A stretch of 64,000 bases of DNA from Legionella santicrucis (GCF_001468135.1 NZ_LNYU01000009.1:123920-187919), one strand, 5' to 3'. Counted from the stretch's first letter, positions 8,208 to 19,600 are shown. Made by a program: numbers and translations. Notes: generated from the letters alone by a model not told the origin.

Positions 8208-9508
8208 GATTGTCCTACAGTGATGAGTAAAAATTTATCAGGATTAACTTGTTTTTCAAATGCATCTTTTACTTGCTCACTAGTGACTGAATTAATATGA
8301 GCTGTGTAATTATCCAGAAAATCGTCTGGCAGGTGGTAAAAAGCCATACGTAATAAGATGTTGGCAATACTGCGATTTCCGGATAAAGAAAGTGGAAAAC
8401 TGCCAATGAGGTACTGTTTAGCAGCCTCCATTTCTTCACGACTAGGGCCATCATTGATGTAGGCATCTAAAGTTTTTTGAATAATATCCAATGAATTTTT
8501 AGTTTGTTGATTTTTGGTAGAGTAACTGATGAGAAACGGTCCTATTCCTGGCATAGGTATAAATTGACTGTCAATACCATAGGTTAAACCGCGCTTTTCT
8601 CTGATTTCAATAGCGAGTCGAGAAACCAAAAGCCCCCCTCCTAAAATATAATTTCCTACTATGAGAGGAAAATAATTCGGATTGTGGTAATCAATGCCGA
8701 TTTGACCAAGTCTGATGATTGTTTGTGATGATGGAAATGGGATATTGATTGCTTGAGCCTGAGTCAATTGTTGTGCTTTAGGGATTGCTGGAGCTGGTTG
8801 ACCTTTGGGAAGTTCTTGAGTCAATTGATCTGCGAGTTGATGAGCAGTTTGACTTGTAATGGCGCCTACCATGACTAAAACAGCATTATTTCCTACATAA
8901 TAACGTTTATAAAAATCAATAACTTGGTTTTTATTGATTGCTTTAACCGTTTCAGCTGTACCATTGACAGAGTGTGCATAGGGGTGTTGTTGATATAGTG
9001 CTTTGAAAAAATTAAGATTTGCTACCTCTTCTGGTGATTCTTGGCGTTGTTCAATGGCGAGCAATTGTTGTTTTTTTTCTCTGATGAAGGCTTCATCAGG
9101 AAAGTCTGGATGATTGATAATCTGAGTAAAGGTTTTACTGGCTTGTATTAGCTGATCTTTGCTGACCAGGGTTTTAAGATGTAAAACAACCATATCTCTA
9201 TTAATTTCAACATGGTATTGAGCGCCGGTATCTGCCAAGGTTTCAGCAAGGGCAGTTGCTTCTTGGCCTGAGTTTCCTTGATTTATCATCTGGCTCGTCA
9301 ATGCAGCTATACCATATTGAGGGCCATCATTTGCAGATCCTGCAGCAAAAGCTAAGCTGATATCCAACATAGGTACTTCCATGGCCTGGTAAAAAACCAC
9401 TTGAACTCCATTTTGAGTTTTCCACTTTTCTGTTTTAAATGTATTCGCTGTCACTGTATGCGACAAACCAATCATTAATGCCATAAGGCATGTGCTAAAA
9501 ATTCTCAT
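8204..9508 (-). CDS. M16-family zinc-peptidase homologue lacking the metal site (partner subunit)
   Basis: This 434-aa protein has an N-terminal signal peptide (hydrophobic to about residue 21, then TANTF) and the two-lobed M16 fold. The position of the inverted zinc motif HxxEH is occupied by non-ligand residues (YGIAALTSQM), so it should not be catalytic. The conserved C-lobe pattern is present (LVSRLAIEIREKRGLTYG). It overlaps the upstream M16 gene by four bases. Such catalytic/non-catalytic pairs work as heterodimers in processing peptidases and in many proteobacterial periplasmic M16 pairs. It probably acts in the periplasm on unfolded peptides; the substrate is unknown. Confidence 0.92.
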   Translation of the reverse strand: MRIFSTCLMALMIGLSHTVTANTFKTEKWKTQNGVQVVFYQAMEVPMLDISLAFAAGSANDGPQYGIAALTSQMINQGNSGQEATALAETLADTGAQYHVEINRDMVVLHLKTLVSKDQLIQASKTFTQIINHPDFPDEAFIREKKQQLLAIEQRQESPEEVANLNFFKALYQQHPYAHSVNGTAETVKAINKNQVIDFYKRYYVGNNAVLVMVGAITSQTAHQLADQLTQELPKGQPAPAIPKAQQLTQAQAINIPFPSSQTIIRLGQIGIDYHNPNYFPLIVGNYILGGGLLVSRLAIEIREKRGLTYGIDSQFIPMPGIGPFLISYSTKNQQTKNSLDIIQKTLDAYINDGPSREEMEAAKQYLIGSFPLSLSGNRSIANILLRMAFYHLPDDFLDNYTAHINSVTSEQVKDAFEKQVNPDKFLLITVGQS

Positions 9509-10827
9509 TGTGTGACCTTGTGTTTTTGAGGTTCTAATATTGCAATTGTTTTATTTTTTTCTTGGAAATAATGTTGTGCGGTTTGCTGGATTTGTTCTGG
9601 AGTAACCGCTTCAATTGCTTTGGTATATTCTCCTGCTTTTTGCCAACCTAGACCAATTGTTTCTAAAAGACCTATTTCTGAGGCTTGCCCGAAAATTGAA
9701 TCTTTTTCAAACGTTTTTTGCGCGATAATTTGATTTTTAATTCTTTGTAATTCTTCCTGATTCACTGGCTTTTTCTTCAAATCATCCAACTCACTAAGAA
9801 ATGCTTTTTGTAAGTCGCTTACTTTGTAGTTTTGACTTGGAGTACCATAAATAATGAATTGAGTTTGATATCTTGTATAAGGGTTATAATAGGTATCTGC
9901 TCCTGCAGCAATATGATTGCCACGAATTAAGTTTTTAGCAAAGCGAGAACTTTCGCCCGCATCCAATATTCCAGCAATTATTTCTAATGCATAAGGTTCA
10001 TATGTGTTATGGGTTGTGCTTACACTTGGAACAGAATAGCCGAGCATTAGCAAAGGTAATTGTGCTGATGCTTGAACATGAACACTTTTTTTACCCAACA
10101 TAGGGGGTTCTTTTTGTACTTTTCGTTCAGGAATAGCTTTTCGAGGCAATGCACCAAAATAATTTTCAGCTAAAATACGAACTTGTTCTGGATTGACATC
10201 ACCCACCACAACTAAAGTAGCGTTATTAGGAGCATAGTATTTTTTGTACCATTCTCTTAGATCTTCAATGTTCATTTGTTTCAGATCACTCATCCAACCT
10301 ATAACAGGGTGATGATATGGAGCACTGAAATGAGCAGTTGCAAGAAAACGCTCGAAGGCTAAGGCTTGAGGATTATCATCAGTACGCATGCGTCGTTCTT
10401 CTTGGATTACTTTAATTTCTTTAGCAAATTCATTTGTATCAAGAGATAAATGATTCATACGATCCGCTTCTAACTCAAAGCTAGTAGCTAGTTTCGATGC
10501 GTCTATTTTTTCAAAAAAAGCAGTATAATCATTGTTGGTAAAGGCATTGGCTTGCCCCCCAATTGATGCAATTGTTTTGGAGAAGATACCTAAAGGGAAT
10601 TTTTCTGTTCCTTTGAACATCATATGTTCTATAGCATGAGAAACACCTGTAATTCCACCGGGCTCATCAGCAGAACCTACTTTGTACCAAATCATTGACA
10701 CAGCAATAGGGGCCCTGTGATCTTCTTTGACCAATATTTTTAATCCATTATTCAAGATAAACTCTTGAACTTGGCTAAAGGTCTGGCAAGATAGTACCAT
10801 GAGTAGCGTAAAGAGTAATTTGCGCAC
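9505..10827 (-). CDS. M16-family zinc peptidase (catalytic subunit)
   Basis: This 440-aa protein has a signal peptide (MRKLLFTLLMVLSCQTFS) and the inverted zinc motif HAIEH at residues 64-68. The third ligand Glu lies in a later EIKVIQEERR stretch. The R/Y region of the C-lobe (ESSRFAKNLI) is also present. This is the pitrilysin/processing-peptidase family, here of the short, about 430-residue periplasmic type that pairs with a second inactive subunit encoded next door. It is the first gene of the minus-strand unit (M16, M16, rsmD, possibly dotDCB) and diverges from ftsY with about 60 bases between them, so both promoters must fit in that gap. Confidence 0.95.
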   Translation of the reverse strand: MRKLLFTLLMVLSCQTFSQVQEFILNNGLKILVKEDHRAPIAVSMIWYKVGSADEPGGITGVSHAIEHMMFKGTEKFPLGIFSKTIASIGGQANAFTNNDYTAFFEKIDASKLATSFELEADRMNHLSLDTNEFAKEIKVIQEERRMRTDDNPQALAFERFLATAHFSAPYHHPVIGWMSDLKQMNIEDLREWYKKYYAPNNATLVVVGDVNPEQVRILAENYFGALPRKAIPERKVQKEPPMLGKKSVHVQASAQLPLLMLGYSVPSVSTTHNTYEPYALEIIAGILDAGESSRFAKNLIRGNHIAAGADTYYNPYTRYQTQFIIYGTPSQNYKVSDLQKAFLSELDDLKKKPVNQEELQRIKNQIIAQKTFEKDSIFGQASEIGLLETIGLGWQKAGEYTKAIEAVTPEQIQQTAQHYFQEKNKTIAILEPQKHKVTQ

Positions 10828-10888
10828 AACTTAACCTCAAAGTAAAAAAGATGATAGAATTTCACATTTTTTAGGATTTGTACACTAT

Positions 10889-11941
10889 ATGATTAAATGG
10901 TTCAAACGCAGTCACACTCCTACTTCTTCAGAAGCTGATGAGTCCCAGCATAAAGAAGAGTTACTATCGCAAGCCCCTATGAAGGAGGTAAAACAAGAGC
11001 AAGAGCCTGTAAAAGAAGGATTTTTTGCTCGTTTTAGGAAAAGTTTAAGTAAAACGCGTCATCAGCTAGGTGATGGTATTGGTCGGTTATTGTTAGGAAA
11101 AAAAGAAATCAGCCAGGATTTGCTGGATGAGCTAGAAACTCTTTTAATCAGTGCTGATTTGGGTATAGAAACAACACAAGCGGTATTAAAGCAATTGACA
11201 GAAGGTTTGGCACGTAAGCAATTATCTGATGGTGATACGGTTTATGAGGCACTTAAATCTCATTTACAAGCGATTTTAAATCAAAAAAAACAATCGCTGA
11301 CTTTAGAAACTCAAGATCATTCTCCTTTTGTTATTTTAATGGTTGGCGTGAATGGAGCCGGTAAAACAACTACAATAGGAAAATTAGCAAAGCAATTTCA
11401 ACAGCAGGGCAAAAAAGTGATGTTAGCTGCTGGCGATACTTTTAGAGCTGCAGCAGTAGAACAATTACTCGTTTGGGGTGAGCGAAATGATATTCCTGTT
11501 ATTGCCCAACATACAGGGGCTGATAGTGCTTCAGTTATTTTTGATGCCCTGCAAGCAGCTAAAGCACGAAAAATGGATGTATTAATTGCGGATACGGCGG
11601 GACGATTACATACCCAAAGCAATTTAATGGAAGAATTGAAAAAAGTAAAAAGGGTATTACAAAAACTTTGTCCTGATGCGCCTCATGAAACAATGTTGAT
11701 ATTGGATGCAACTATAGGGCAAAATGCATTAGTCCAAGCAAAGCAATTTAATGAAGCGATTGGATTAACGGGTGTTACCATGACCAAATTGGATGGAACA
11801 GCTAAAGGTGGAATTTTGTTTGCTATTGCTAATGAACTAGGGATTCCCTTTCGTTATATAGGGATTGGTGAAGGAATAGAAGATCTTCAACCCTTCGATG
11901 CTGCGCAATTTGTTGGTGCATTATTTAATGATCACATTTGA
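10889..11941 (+). CDS. ftsY: FtsY, signal recognition particle receptor GTPase
   Basis: FtsY docks the SRP-ribosome complex at the inner membrane for co-translational insertion. The 350-aa protein has a short acidic N-terminal A region (rich in Glu/Gln, about 1-45), the four-helix N domain, and the NG GTPase. The P-loop is GVNGAGKTTT (about 152-161). DTAGRLHTQ and TKLDGTAKGG follow as G3 and G4/G5 motifs. The A region is shorter than in E. coli, as usual outside the enterics. It heads ftsY-ftsE-ftsX and its end overlaps ftsE. Confidence 0.97.
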   Translation: MIKWFKRSHTPTSSEADESQHKEELLSQAPMKEVKQEQEPVKEGFFARFRKSLSKTRHQLGDGIGRLLLGKKEISQDLLDELETLLISADLGIETTQAVLKQLTEGLARKQLSDGDTVYEALKSHLQAILNQKKQSLTLETQDHSPFVILMVGVNGAGKTTTIGKLAKQFQQQGKKVMLAAGDTFRAAAVEQLLVWGERNDIPVIAQHTGADSASVIFDALQAAKARKMDVLIADTAGRLHTQSNLMEELKKVKRVLQKLCPDAPHETMLILDATIGQNALVQAKQFNEAIGLTGVTMTKLDGTAKGGILFAIANELGIPFRYIGIGEGIEDLQPFDAAQFVGALFNDHI

Positions 11942-12578
11942 CCAAGTCAGTAAACGTTACCCAGGCGGTTTTGAAGCTTTAAGCCACGTTAATTTTACCT
12001 TACAAAAAGGAGAGATGATTTTTCTCACTGGGCATTCAGGAGCAGGAAAAAGTACTTTACTTAAATTGATCGCTCTATTGGAAAGGCCAACTTCTGGCCA
12101 ATTAACAATGAATGGCATACGATTGAATCATTTAAAAAAGCGCGATGTGGCTGCTCATCGCAGTCAATTAGGAATTACTTTTCAATCACCTTATTTACTG
12201 AATGATCGGACCGTTTTTGATAATGTAGCTTTGCCTTTGCAAATTCAAGGCATGACTTCTCCTATGATAGTCAAAAGAGTACACGCAGCACTAGATATGG
12301 TGGACCTACTTAGTAAGGAAAAAATGCTGCCTGTTCACTTGTCTGGTGGAGAGCAACAACGTGTGGGTATTGCCCGCGCTGTAGTTCATAAGCCTGCATT
12401 ATTATTAGCTGATGAACCTACTGGAAATCTTGATCCCAAACTTTCAGCAGAAATTATGCTGATTTTTGAACAATTTAACCAAGTAGGAGTGAGTATTTTA
12501 ATTGCTACCCATGATTTGGCATTAATCGCAGGAATGAAACATCGAATTGTGATGCTTAAAGGAGGCCGGATGTGTTAA
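11928..12578 (+). CDS. ftsE: FtsE, cell-division ABC ATPase
   Basis: FtsE is the ATPase of the FtsEX complex, which links divisome assembly to peptidoglycan hydrolase activation. I start at the internal ATG at 11928 (MITFDQVSKRYPGG), the usual family N-terminus, which overlaps ftsY by 14 bases. Walker A is GHSGAGKST, the signature is LSGGEQQR, and Walker B is LLLADEPTGNLD. The length is 216 aa. The upstream start at 11898 would add ten residues not seen in the family. The stop overlaps the start of ftsX. Confidence 0.96.
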   Translation: MITFDQVSKRYPGGFEALSHVNFTLQKGEMIFLTGHSGAGKSTLLKLIALLERPTSGQLTMNGIRLNHLKKRDVAAHRSQLGITFQSPYLLNDRTVFDNVALPLQIQGMTSPMIVKRVHAALDMVDLLSKEKMLPVHLSGGEQQRVGIARAVVHKPALLLADEPTGNLDPKLSAEIMLIFEQFNQVGVSILIATHDLALIAGMKHRIVMLKGGRMC

Positions 12579-13501
12579 AGCGAATGCGAACAATCCTTGC
12601 CTATCATTTGCAAGCAGCAATACAAAGTTTAAATTTATTATGTCGTAAACCGATAGCGACACTGATGACTTCCATTGTGATTGCTATTACCCTAGCTTTA
12701 CCCGCTCTTTTTTGGATTATTTCTGATAACTTAGCCAATCTCACAGCAAATTGGCAACGTGGTGGCCATATTTCTCTTTATTTAAAACCAGGCTTATCTG
12801 AATCAGAACAACAAAATATAGTGCAGGAAGTACGTAAAACTGATGGAGTGGCTCAAGTTATTTTAAAATCTTCTGCAGAAGGACTGTCGGAGTTGACACG
12901 ACAAGAAGGAATGCAGGATATTATGCGCTATCTCCCTCAAAACCCCCTGCCTGCAGTGATTGATGTGATACCTGATTTGGGAGCTAACTCACCTGCTAAA
13001 TTGGACTTATTAGCACGACAGTTGCAAACAATAACCCAGGTCGATTATGCAAAAGTTGATATGGAGTGGATAAGCCGCTTGCATGCTCTTTTGAGTTTTG
13101 CTGCTACGTTTGCTAATTCATTACTCGCCTTATTGGCAATGGCTGTGGTTGTGATCGTTGGTACTACCCTACGTTTAGCGATTCATAGTCGACAAGAAGA
13201 AATTCAGGTTTTAAAGCTAATCGGGGCGCAAGATCCTTTTATCCTCAGGCCTTTTTTATATTCTGGAATCTGGTATGGGGCAATCGGAGCTACTTTTGCA
13301 ATCTTTTTGGTTAATATTTTTATATTCAGTTTAGGTGCCGCTCTTAATCAATTGGCAGTCGTTTATCAAATGCACTATCCGCTAGCAGGGTTATCAATGC
13401 GTCAGATCTTGCTACTTGTTTTGTTTGCAATTATACTAGGGTGGATGGGGGCAAGATTATCTGTGAAGCGACAGTTAGCCTCCATAGAGCCTCAAATATG
13501 A
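12572..13501 (+). CDS. ftsX: FtsX, cell-division ABC-type membrane protein
   Basis: FtsX is the membrane partner of FtsE and activates periplasmic amidase regulators such as EnvC. The 309-aa protein has a first membrane helix at about 28-50, a periplasmic domain of about 110 residues, and three C-terminal helices. The conserved ELTRQEGM and the cytoplasmic [15 protein letters not shown] loop are both visible. The start is GTG at 12572 with GGAGG six bases upstream, overlapping ftsE. Confidence 0.96.
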   Translation: MLKRMRTILAYHLQAAIQSLNLLCRKPIATLMTSIVIAITLALPALFWIISDNLANLTANWQRGGHISLYLKPGLSESEQQNIVQEVRKTDGVAQVILKSSAEGLSELTRQEGMQDIMRYLPQNPLPAVIDVIPDLGANSPAKLDLLARQLQTITQVDYAKVDMEWISRLHALLSFAATFANSLLALLAMAVVVIVGTTLRLAIHSRQEEIQVLKLIGAQDPFILRPFLYSGIWYGAIGATFAIFLVNIFIFSLGAALNQLAVVYQMHYPLAGLSMRQILLLVLFAIILGWMGARLSVKRQLASIEPQI

Positions 13502-13547
13502 GCTCTTTTATAACCTTGTTTTACAGCGAAATTTTAGAGGAAGAAGC

Positions 13548-14402
13548 ATGAGCCAATATTTGCAACTTGCCGGAATAAATTTACCTGTGGGCAGTATTGA
13601 TGCGTATATTCACAGGGTAAATCAAATTCCTATGTTATCTTTAGAGGAAGAGATTGCTTGTGCCGAGCGTTTTCATTCTGAAGGTGATTTAGAGGCCGCG
13701 AGACGCTTAGTGCTTGCTCATTTGCGTTATGTTGTTCGTGTCGCTCGTGGTTATTTAGGATATGGTCTCCCTTTGAATGATCTAATTCAAGAAGGTAATG
13801 TCGGTCTGATGAAGGCGGTAAAACGTTTTGACCCGAAGATGGGCGTGCGCCTTGTTTCTTTTGCAGTGCACTGGATTAAAGCAGAAATCCATGAGTTTGT
13901 TTTACGCAATTGGCGTATTGTTAAAATCGCTACAACTAAAGCACAGCGTAAGCTATTTTTTAATCTTCGCCAAATGAAAAATCGTCTAGGCTGGATGAGT
14001 CATGAAGAGGTGACTGCTGTAGCGAATGATCTAGGCGTAAGCCGTGAAGATGTACTGGTTATGGAACAACGCTTGAATGCGATGGATACACCTTATGATG
14101 CTCCAGATGCAGATGATCATGATGATTTTTATACAGCTCCTGAACGTTATTTATTTAATACAAATGACGATCCTTCTGTCTTGTTGGAAAAGGATAGTAC
14201 AAGTGATCAAGGTCGTGAGCAGTTGATGTTTGCTTTAGAGCAATTAGATGAACGTAGTCAGGATATTTTACAGCAACGTTGGTTGTCAGAGGAAAAGTTG
14301 ACCTTACATGATTTAGCTAAAAAATATGGTGTATCTGCTGAGCGCGTTCGACAATTAGAAAAGAATGCTATGAAAAAGCTTAAACAGTATATGGAAAATT
14401 AG
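13548..14402 (+). CDS. rpoH: RpoH, heat-shock sigma factor (sigma-32)
   Basis: This 284-aa protein is a group 3 sigma factor directing RNA polymerase to heat-shock promoters. Region 2 includes [19 protein letters not shown] and the aromatic [10 protein letters not shown] segment. The RpoH box is present ([10 protein letters not shown], about 140-149), which separates it from RpoD and RpoS. Region 4 ends with the helix-turn-helix [24 protein letters not shown] precedes the ATG. The ftsYEX-rpoH order is conserved in gammaproteobacteria. Confidence 0.97.
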   Translation: MSQYLQLAGINLPVGSIDAYIHRVNQIPMLSLEEEIACAERFHSEGDLEAARRLVLAHLRYVVRVARGYLGYGLPLNDLIQEGNVGLMKAVKRFDPKMGVRLVSFAVHWIKAEIHEFVLRNWRIVKIATTKAQRKLFFNLRQMKNRLGWMSHEEVTAVANDLGVSREDVLVMEQRLNAMDTPYDAPDADDHDDFYTAPERYLFNTNDDPSVLLEKDSTSDQGREQLMFALEQLDERSQDILQQRWLSEEKLTLHDLAKKYGVSAERVRQLEKNAMKKLKQYMEN

Positions 14403-14419
14403 ATTTTTCAGTAATCCTT

Positions 14420-14453
14420 CCTTGCCTGGGTATAATAAAAAAACTGGGCAAGG
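14420..14453. terminator. Candidate hairpin between convergent rpoH and hydrolase genes
   Basis: The arms CCTTGCC (14420-14426) and GGCAAGG (14447-14453) are complementary over 7 bp. They flank a 20-base AT-rich loop that holds an A-run. It lies exactly between two convergent stop codons, where a two-way terminator is expected. There is no good T-run after either arm, so the call is weak. Confidence 0.4.
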
Positions 14454-14456
14454 GCT

Positions 14457-15329
14457 TTAATTTCTATTCTCTAAAAAATCACAAACGAGTCGTTCCACTC
14501 GGGTATCCACTAATACACTGATATGATTGGCCTCTGGAAGTAGGCATAATTTTGCATCAGGATACTTCTTACAGAACTCGATGGACTCTTTAGTACTAAT
14601 CGTTTTATCAAGTTCTCCATGAATACATAAAAAAGGAATATGAGGTGTTTGGGAAATAAAATGGTTTAATCGTATCAGTTTCAGATCAAATTGTGCTTGT
14701 TGACGCATAACTTGTCTTAATTGAAGATATCCATGTCCACTAAGCTTAAATTTTTTTGCGATACGGTTTACAGGACTTCGCATTTGAGTTGGTGATGCAA
14801 TTAGAATGGCACATTCTGGTTTATATTTTAATTGCCAATCAGAAAGTTGTCCTGACACATTTAATGTGTTAAGTAACATGGAGCCACCAAACGAATGTCC
14901 GATAACAGCATAAAACGGCCCATATTGATTGATCGTATCTCTCAAAATTGCCACTGCATCTGTCCAAGGTAACTGTAACCCTTTAGCTTCTCCATGAGCT
15001 GGAAAATCGAGGGCGTATACTTCATACCCTTGTTGATATAAGGAATCGATTAAACGAGCCATATAAGCTGCACGTGATATCCATCCATGAGCAATCAATA
15101 CTTTTCTATTGTTTGTATCATTTTGAGGTGCAAAGCGATGCAATACATGATGACGAGGTAACTCTTGATGAATAACTTCAGTGCGTTTTCCCTCAATAAA
15201 CTCACAAGCGCGTTTGGCAAAGTCTCTGTATGGCTTTTCCAAAGGAAAAAAGATAGGCGTAATAAAAGCCTGATAACATAATTGAGCATGTAATAAATCT
15301 CGCACATGGGTTAATGATGAAGTTATCAT
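14457..15329 (-). CDS. Alpha/beta hydrolase
   Basis: This 290-aa protein has the alpha/beta-hydrolase fold. The oxyanion HGW motif (LIAHGWISRA) is followed by an ALDFPAHGEA strand and the nucleophile elbow GHSFGGS. The acid lies near HGELDKTIS and the catalytic His is in EANHISVL. No signal peptide is seen, so it should be cytoplasmic. It probably acts as an esterase, lipase or thioesterase, but the substrate cannot be read from the sequence. It converges with rpoH and diverges from the next hydrolase gene. Confidence 0.88.
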   Translation of the reverse strand: MITSSLTHVRDLLHAQLCYQAFITPIFFPLEKPYRDFAKRACEFIEGKRTEVIHQELPRHHVLHRFAPQNDTNNRKVLIAHGWISRAAYMARLIDSLYQQGYEVYALDFPAHGEAKGLQLPWTDAVAILRDTINQYGPFYAVIGHSFGGSMLLNTLNVSGQLSDWQLKYKPECAILIASPTQMRSPVNRIAKKFKLSGHGYLQLRQVMRQQAQFDLKLIRLNHFISQTPHIPFLCIHGELDKTISTKESIEFCKKYPDAKLCLLPEANHISVLVDTRVERLVCDFLENRN

Positions 15330-15590
15330 GATTAATTCCCCCGTTAGATTTTATTTTAAGTGTAGCCGAAAAAAAGGGGGGCTACTTATAATTTTTTCTA
15401 AACAAATATTCATTACTTTATCTTTGAACTTCAATTAATATAAACTACATTCTTTTTAAACTAAAAATACAGTTGAATTCATTCTGAGTAGCTAGTTATC
15501 GAACTTTTAAAATAATAGCCATTCTTATTATGAGCCCTATGATCCAATTATTTAGGTTTATTTACTTTGTCTTACTTCAGGGAGCTTGAT

Positions 15591-16307
15591 ATGCATACTT
15601 CAAATCATATTTATCGTGATGGGGACCAGGAACTTCTGGGTTTTTTAGCATATGATCGATCTATTGTTGGAACCCGACCTGCAGTATTAGTTGTCCACGA
15701 TTGGTCTGGTCGTAACGAATTCGCCTGCGATAAGGCAAAAATGCTTGCGGAGATGGGCTATATTGGTTTTGCCGTAGATATGTATGGTCAAGGGAAACTC
15801 GGTACTACTGTAGAGGAAAAGCAAGCCTTAATGAATCCCTTAATGTCTCAACAATCTTTATTACGTCAGCGGATAAGGGCCGGATTAGCTGCTGTTCACT
15901 GTATCCCTAAAGTAGATAGTAAACAAGTTGCAATTATAGGTTTTTGTTTTGGTGGTTTATGTGCTCTTGAATTGGCACGTTCTGGGGCGGATCTTAAGGG
16001 CGTGGTGAGTTTTCATGGGCTATTACATCAACCAGGAACCCTTAAATCAGAGCCTATTAAAGCAAAAATTTTAGCCTTACATGGTTATGATGATCCTATG
16101 GTCCAGCCTGAACAGGTACACATATTTTGTAAAGAGATGACCGATGCCGATGTGGATTGGCAAATGCATATGTACGGACATGTTCAGCATGCATTTACTA
16201 ATCCAAATGCGCATGATATTCAACTAGGCACTATTTATAATGAAGTTGCCGCACAACGTTCTTGGCAAGCCATGAGCAATTTTTTGCAAGAAATTTTTGC
16301 TAAATAA
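15591..16307 (+). CDS. Dienelactone hydrolase family protein
   Basis: This 238-aa protein has the dienelactone hydrolase fold with a Cys-Asp-His triad: the nucleophile Cys119 in GFCFGG, Asp in LALHGYDDPMV, and His in HVQHAFTNP. I start at the ATG at 15591, with GGGAG upstream, rather than at an upstream TTG. No aromatic-degradation genes are nearby, so it is more likely a general carboxylesterase than a true dienelactone hydrolase. It stands alone between two gaps. Confidence 0.9.
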   Translation: MHTSNHIYRDGDQELLGFLAYDRSIVGTRPAVLVVHDWSGRNEFACDKAKMLAEMGYIGFAVDMYGQGKLGTTVEEKQALMNPLMSQQSLLRQRIRAGLAAVHCIPKVDSKQVAIIGFCFGGLCALELARSGADLKGVVSFHGLLHQPGTLKSEPIKAKILALHGYDDPMVQPEQVHIFCKEMTDADVDWQMHMYGHVQHAFTNPNAHDIQLGTIYNEVAAQRSWQAMSNFLQEIFAK

Positions 16308-16607
16308 TGTGAGTTCGATAGCAAAAGCATTTTATATCTTTTGCTGTCGCTCGACACGGGCCGCAGTGAATATTATTAAAAAATTATTATAATAGGGTCG
16401 ATTGTCATGTAACAAAGAATTATAATCCGCAAAACAATTTTGCTTCTGTGTATTTCTGTAAGTCTTAATACTATTGATATGAATTATAGATATTGGAATA
16501 TGTTGTGCTTCGTTTTATTCAAATAAACATTAAAAACCAATGAATTATAGACAATGACGCAATAAATAGGGGCAACCAATTTAAGTTTTTCATCCGGTTA
16601 TAACACT
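16308..16607 (+). other. Intergenic region before the NRPS-like gene
   Basis: This is 300 AT-rich bases with no gene. A hairpin with 8-bp arms (AGCAAAAG 16320-16327, CTTTTGCT 16338-16345) sits right after the hydrolase stop and may end its transcript, although no T-run follows. A TATAAT-like hexamer lies near 16388-16393, without a clear -35 element. The NRPS-like gene has no strong ribosome site before its ATG. Confidence 0.4.
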
Positions 16608-19600
16608 ATGCAATTGCATCATTTTTTTGAACGTTCCGTTGATCATTATGCGAGTAACATCGCTTTAATTTGTGATAATGCATTTATTTCCTATCAAGAA
16701 TTAGAATGTCGTGCGAATCAATTGGCTCATTTCCTTTATGAGAAAAAAATAACCAAAGGGAGTATTGTAGGGATCCTATTAGAGCGATCCGTTGAATGCT
16801 ATATTGCCATCTTAGCTATTTTAAAAACAGGGGCAGTGTATGTTCCTATTGAAACTGATTATCCAGATGAACGAATTAACTATATTTTCTCTGATCTTGC
16901 GTTTGATGCTGTTTTAACCACATCGCTGCAATTGACAAATAAAAATTTGGTTTGGCCTGTTTTTTATACGTTTGATACGCTTAGTGAGGAAATCTCGAAA
17001 CAACCTACAACACGCTTAAGGCCTCATTGTGAACGAAGTGCTGATGATTTGTGCTATATCATTTATACCTCAGGCTCTACTGGAAAACCAAAAGGGGTAG
17101 AAATTACTCAACGCAGTATTTGTCATTACGTCCAGGTTGCTAGTGAACTCTATAATATGGACAGTAATGACCGTGTATATCAAGGTTTTTCTTTGGCTTT
17201 TGATGCTTCTTTAGAAGAGTTTTGGATGGCTTTTGCCAATGGGGCTACACTAATTGCATGTACTGCAAAGGAAGTACGCTCTGGATTGGGTTTAATTTCT
17301 TTTTTAGAACAACATAAGGTCAGTGTTTTTTCAACGGTACCTACTTTATTAGCTACATTAGAAGAACAAATACCAAGTTTACGGTTGTTAATTTTGGGTG
17401 GAGAAACTTGTTCCACAAGTTTAGTCAAACGATGGGGTAGAGAAGGATTACGGATTGTCAATACCTATGGCCCTACCGAAGCTACAATTATTGCTACTTA
17501 TGCTGAATGTCATCCTGAAAAAGAAATTACCATAGGCAGGCCTTTACCAGGTTATGAAGTACTTATTGTCGATGAGCAATTACAAGAAGTAGAAGCAGGC
17601 GTAGAAGGGGAGCTATGTATTGCTGGAGTTGCTTTGGCGCGTGGTTATGTAAATCGGCCCGAGAATACAGCAGAAAAATTTGTGTTGAATCCCAAAAATA
17701 AAAATCAACGTTTGTACCGAACAGGTGATCTGGTTTCAAGAACAATTCATGGTGAGTTACGTTTTGCAGGGCGCGTAGATGATCAAGTTAAGTTGCGTGG
17801 ATTTCGTATCGAATTAAACGAAATTGAAGCAGTCATTATGAGCTATGCTGGAATTAAACAAGCAGTGGTTTCTTTGCAAGTATTGGAGCAGCCCACTTTA
17901 GTTGCTTATTTAATTCTTGATAAAAGCTCTATATTTGACGCCAATAAACTTAAGGCTTTTTTACGATCTTGTCTGCCTGATTATATGATTCCATCAATAA
18001 TCGAAATTTTAGAAACTTTTCCTGTTTTGGCAAGCGGCAAAATAAATAGAAAAGAGTTGCCCAAACCTGTACAACAGAAAACTGAAAAATTAAAAAATAT
18101 ACCTACTTCTACACTCGCCAAAGAAATCGCACGAGTCTGGGAAGAAGCATTAAACTGTTCAAACATTTCAATGGATGATGATTTTTTCTATGATTTAGGT
18201 GGCCATTCGCTCTATGCAGCTAAAGCCATTTCTAATTTGCGCAAAATATCTGCTTTACAAAATATATCAATTCTGGATTTATATAAGAATCCTACAATTA
18301 GACAGTTAGAACAAAAGTTTAATGATATGAAGATTCATTCGGACTCTCATAAGGAACAGATAGTTAAGGAAAAGTACAATGCTCCAACATGGAAATATTA
18401 TTTGTGTGGTTTGGGACAGGTATTTGGTTGTTTCTTGCAATACGGTTTAGGAACTTTGCAATTATTAGCAGTGATCATGTGTTATAGCTGGGTAAGTTCT
18501 AAATATTCAATTATCTCAAAAGAGTCAGAGCTTATATTTTTCGCTTTATTTTTATCGATGCCATTTATTTCTTTATTTATAACAATAGGATTGAAATGGC
18601 TATTGTTAGGGCAAGTAAAACCGGGAAAATATCCCTTATGGGGGTGGTTCTATTTCCGTTGGTGGTTGATTCGACGACTGCAACATAATTTGTTCCTACC
18701 TAAATTTTTGGTCGGCTCTTCTTTGATTAATATCTATTATCGATTATTAGGCGCTAAAATAGGAAAAAATTGTTATATAGGGTCCATGTATGTGGGGACT
18801 CCTGATTTGTTCCACGTAGGAGAGAATACTTCTATAGGCACTGACAGTAAATTAAATGGTTATATTGTCGAAGATGGTTGGTTAAAAATAGGAACCATAA
18901 CCATAGGTGATCATTGCTACGTAGGTCCGCGTTCGGTAATTGGGATCAATACAACAATAGAAAGTGATGCCATTCTGGATGAAATGTCGATGCTGCCTGA
19001 TCAGAGCACACTCTCGAAAAAGACTTATTTTTCAGGTTCTCCTGCAATATCTAGCGCTCTTCCTGCTGATCATATTACCCAACGAAAAGTGAAGATTACA
19101 GAGTCAACTATGATGAAAAATATCCTTTTTGGCCTTCTTCATTATCTAGGCATAGTCTTTGCCATCTTGGTGTATTATTTGTGCCTCATCCCGTCAATTT
19201 CATTAATTAGCTATTATTATGATCAAGGGCATTATTTTACCACTATATTTTTTGCCATCCCTTTAGGGAGTATATTATTTTTAAGCTCTTATTATCTTTG
19301 TACCCTAATTTGTAAGAAGATTATTTTGCATAAAGTAAAACCTGGCCATTATCCCTTAAAAAGTTTGTATTATCTCCGCTATTGGACATTTATGAAAATT
19401 TTTGATGTCAATGAAATACACATTCTGGCGGACTCTTTGTATCTTCCTATTCTTTTGCGGTTGCTTGGAGCAAAATTAGGTAAAAAGGTGGAAATGGGCG
19501 AAGCGCCTCATCTTATACCGGATCTTCTTACCATTAAAGATGGGGGTTTTACCGCCAGTTCGGTTGCCCTGGCTTGGCCTAATGTCTACAATGATTTTAT

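Noticed and set aside
8204..9508. The second M16 protein as a damaged gene because the zinc motif is missing
   Set aside because: The frame and fold pattern are intact, and inactive partners of this kind are normal in paired M16 proteins.
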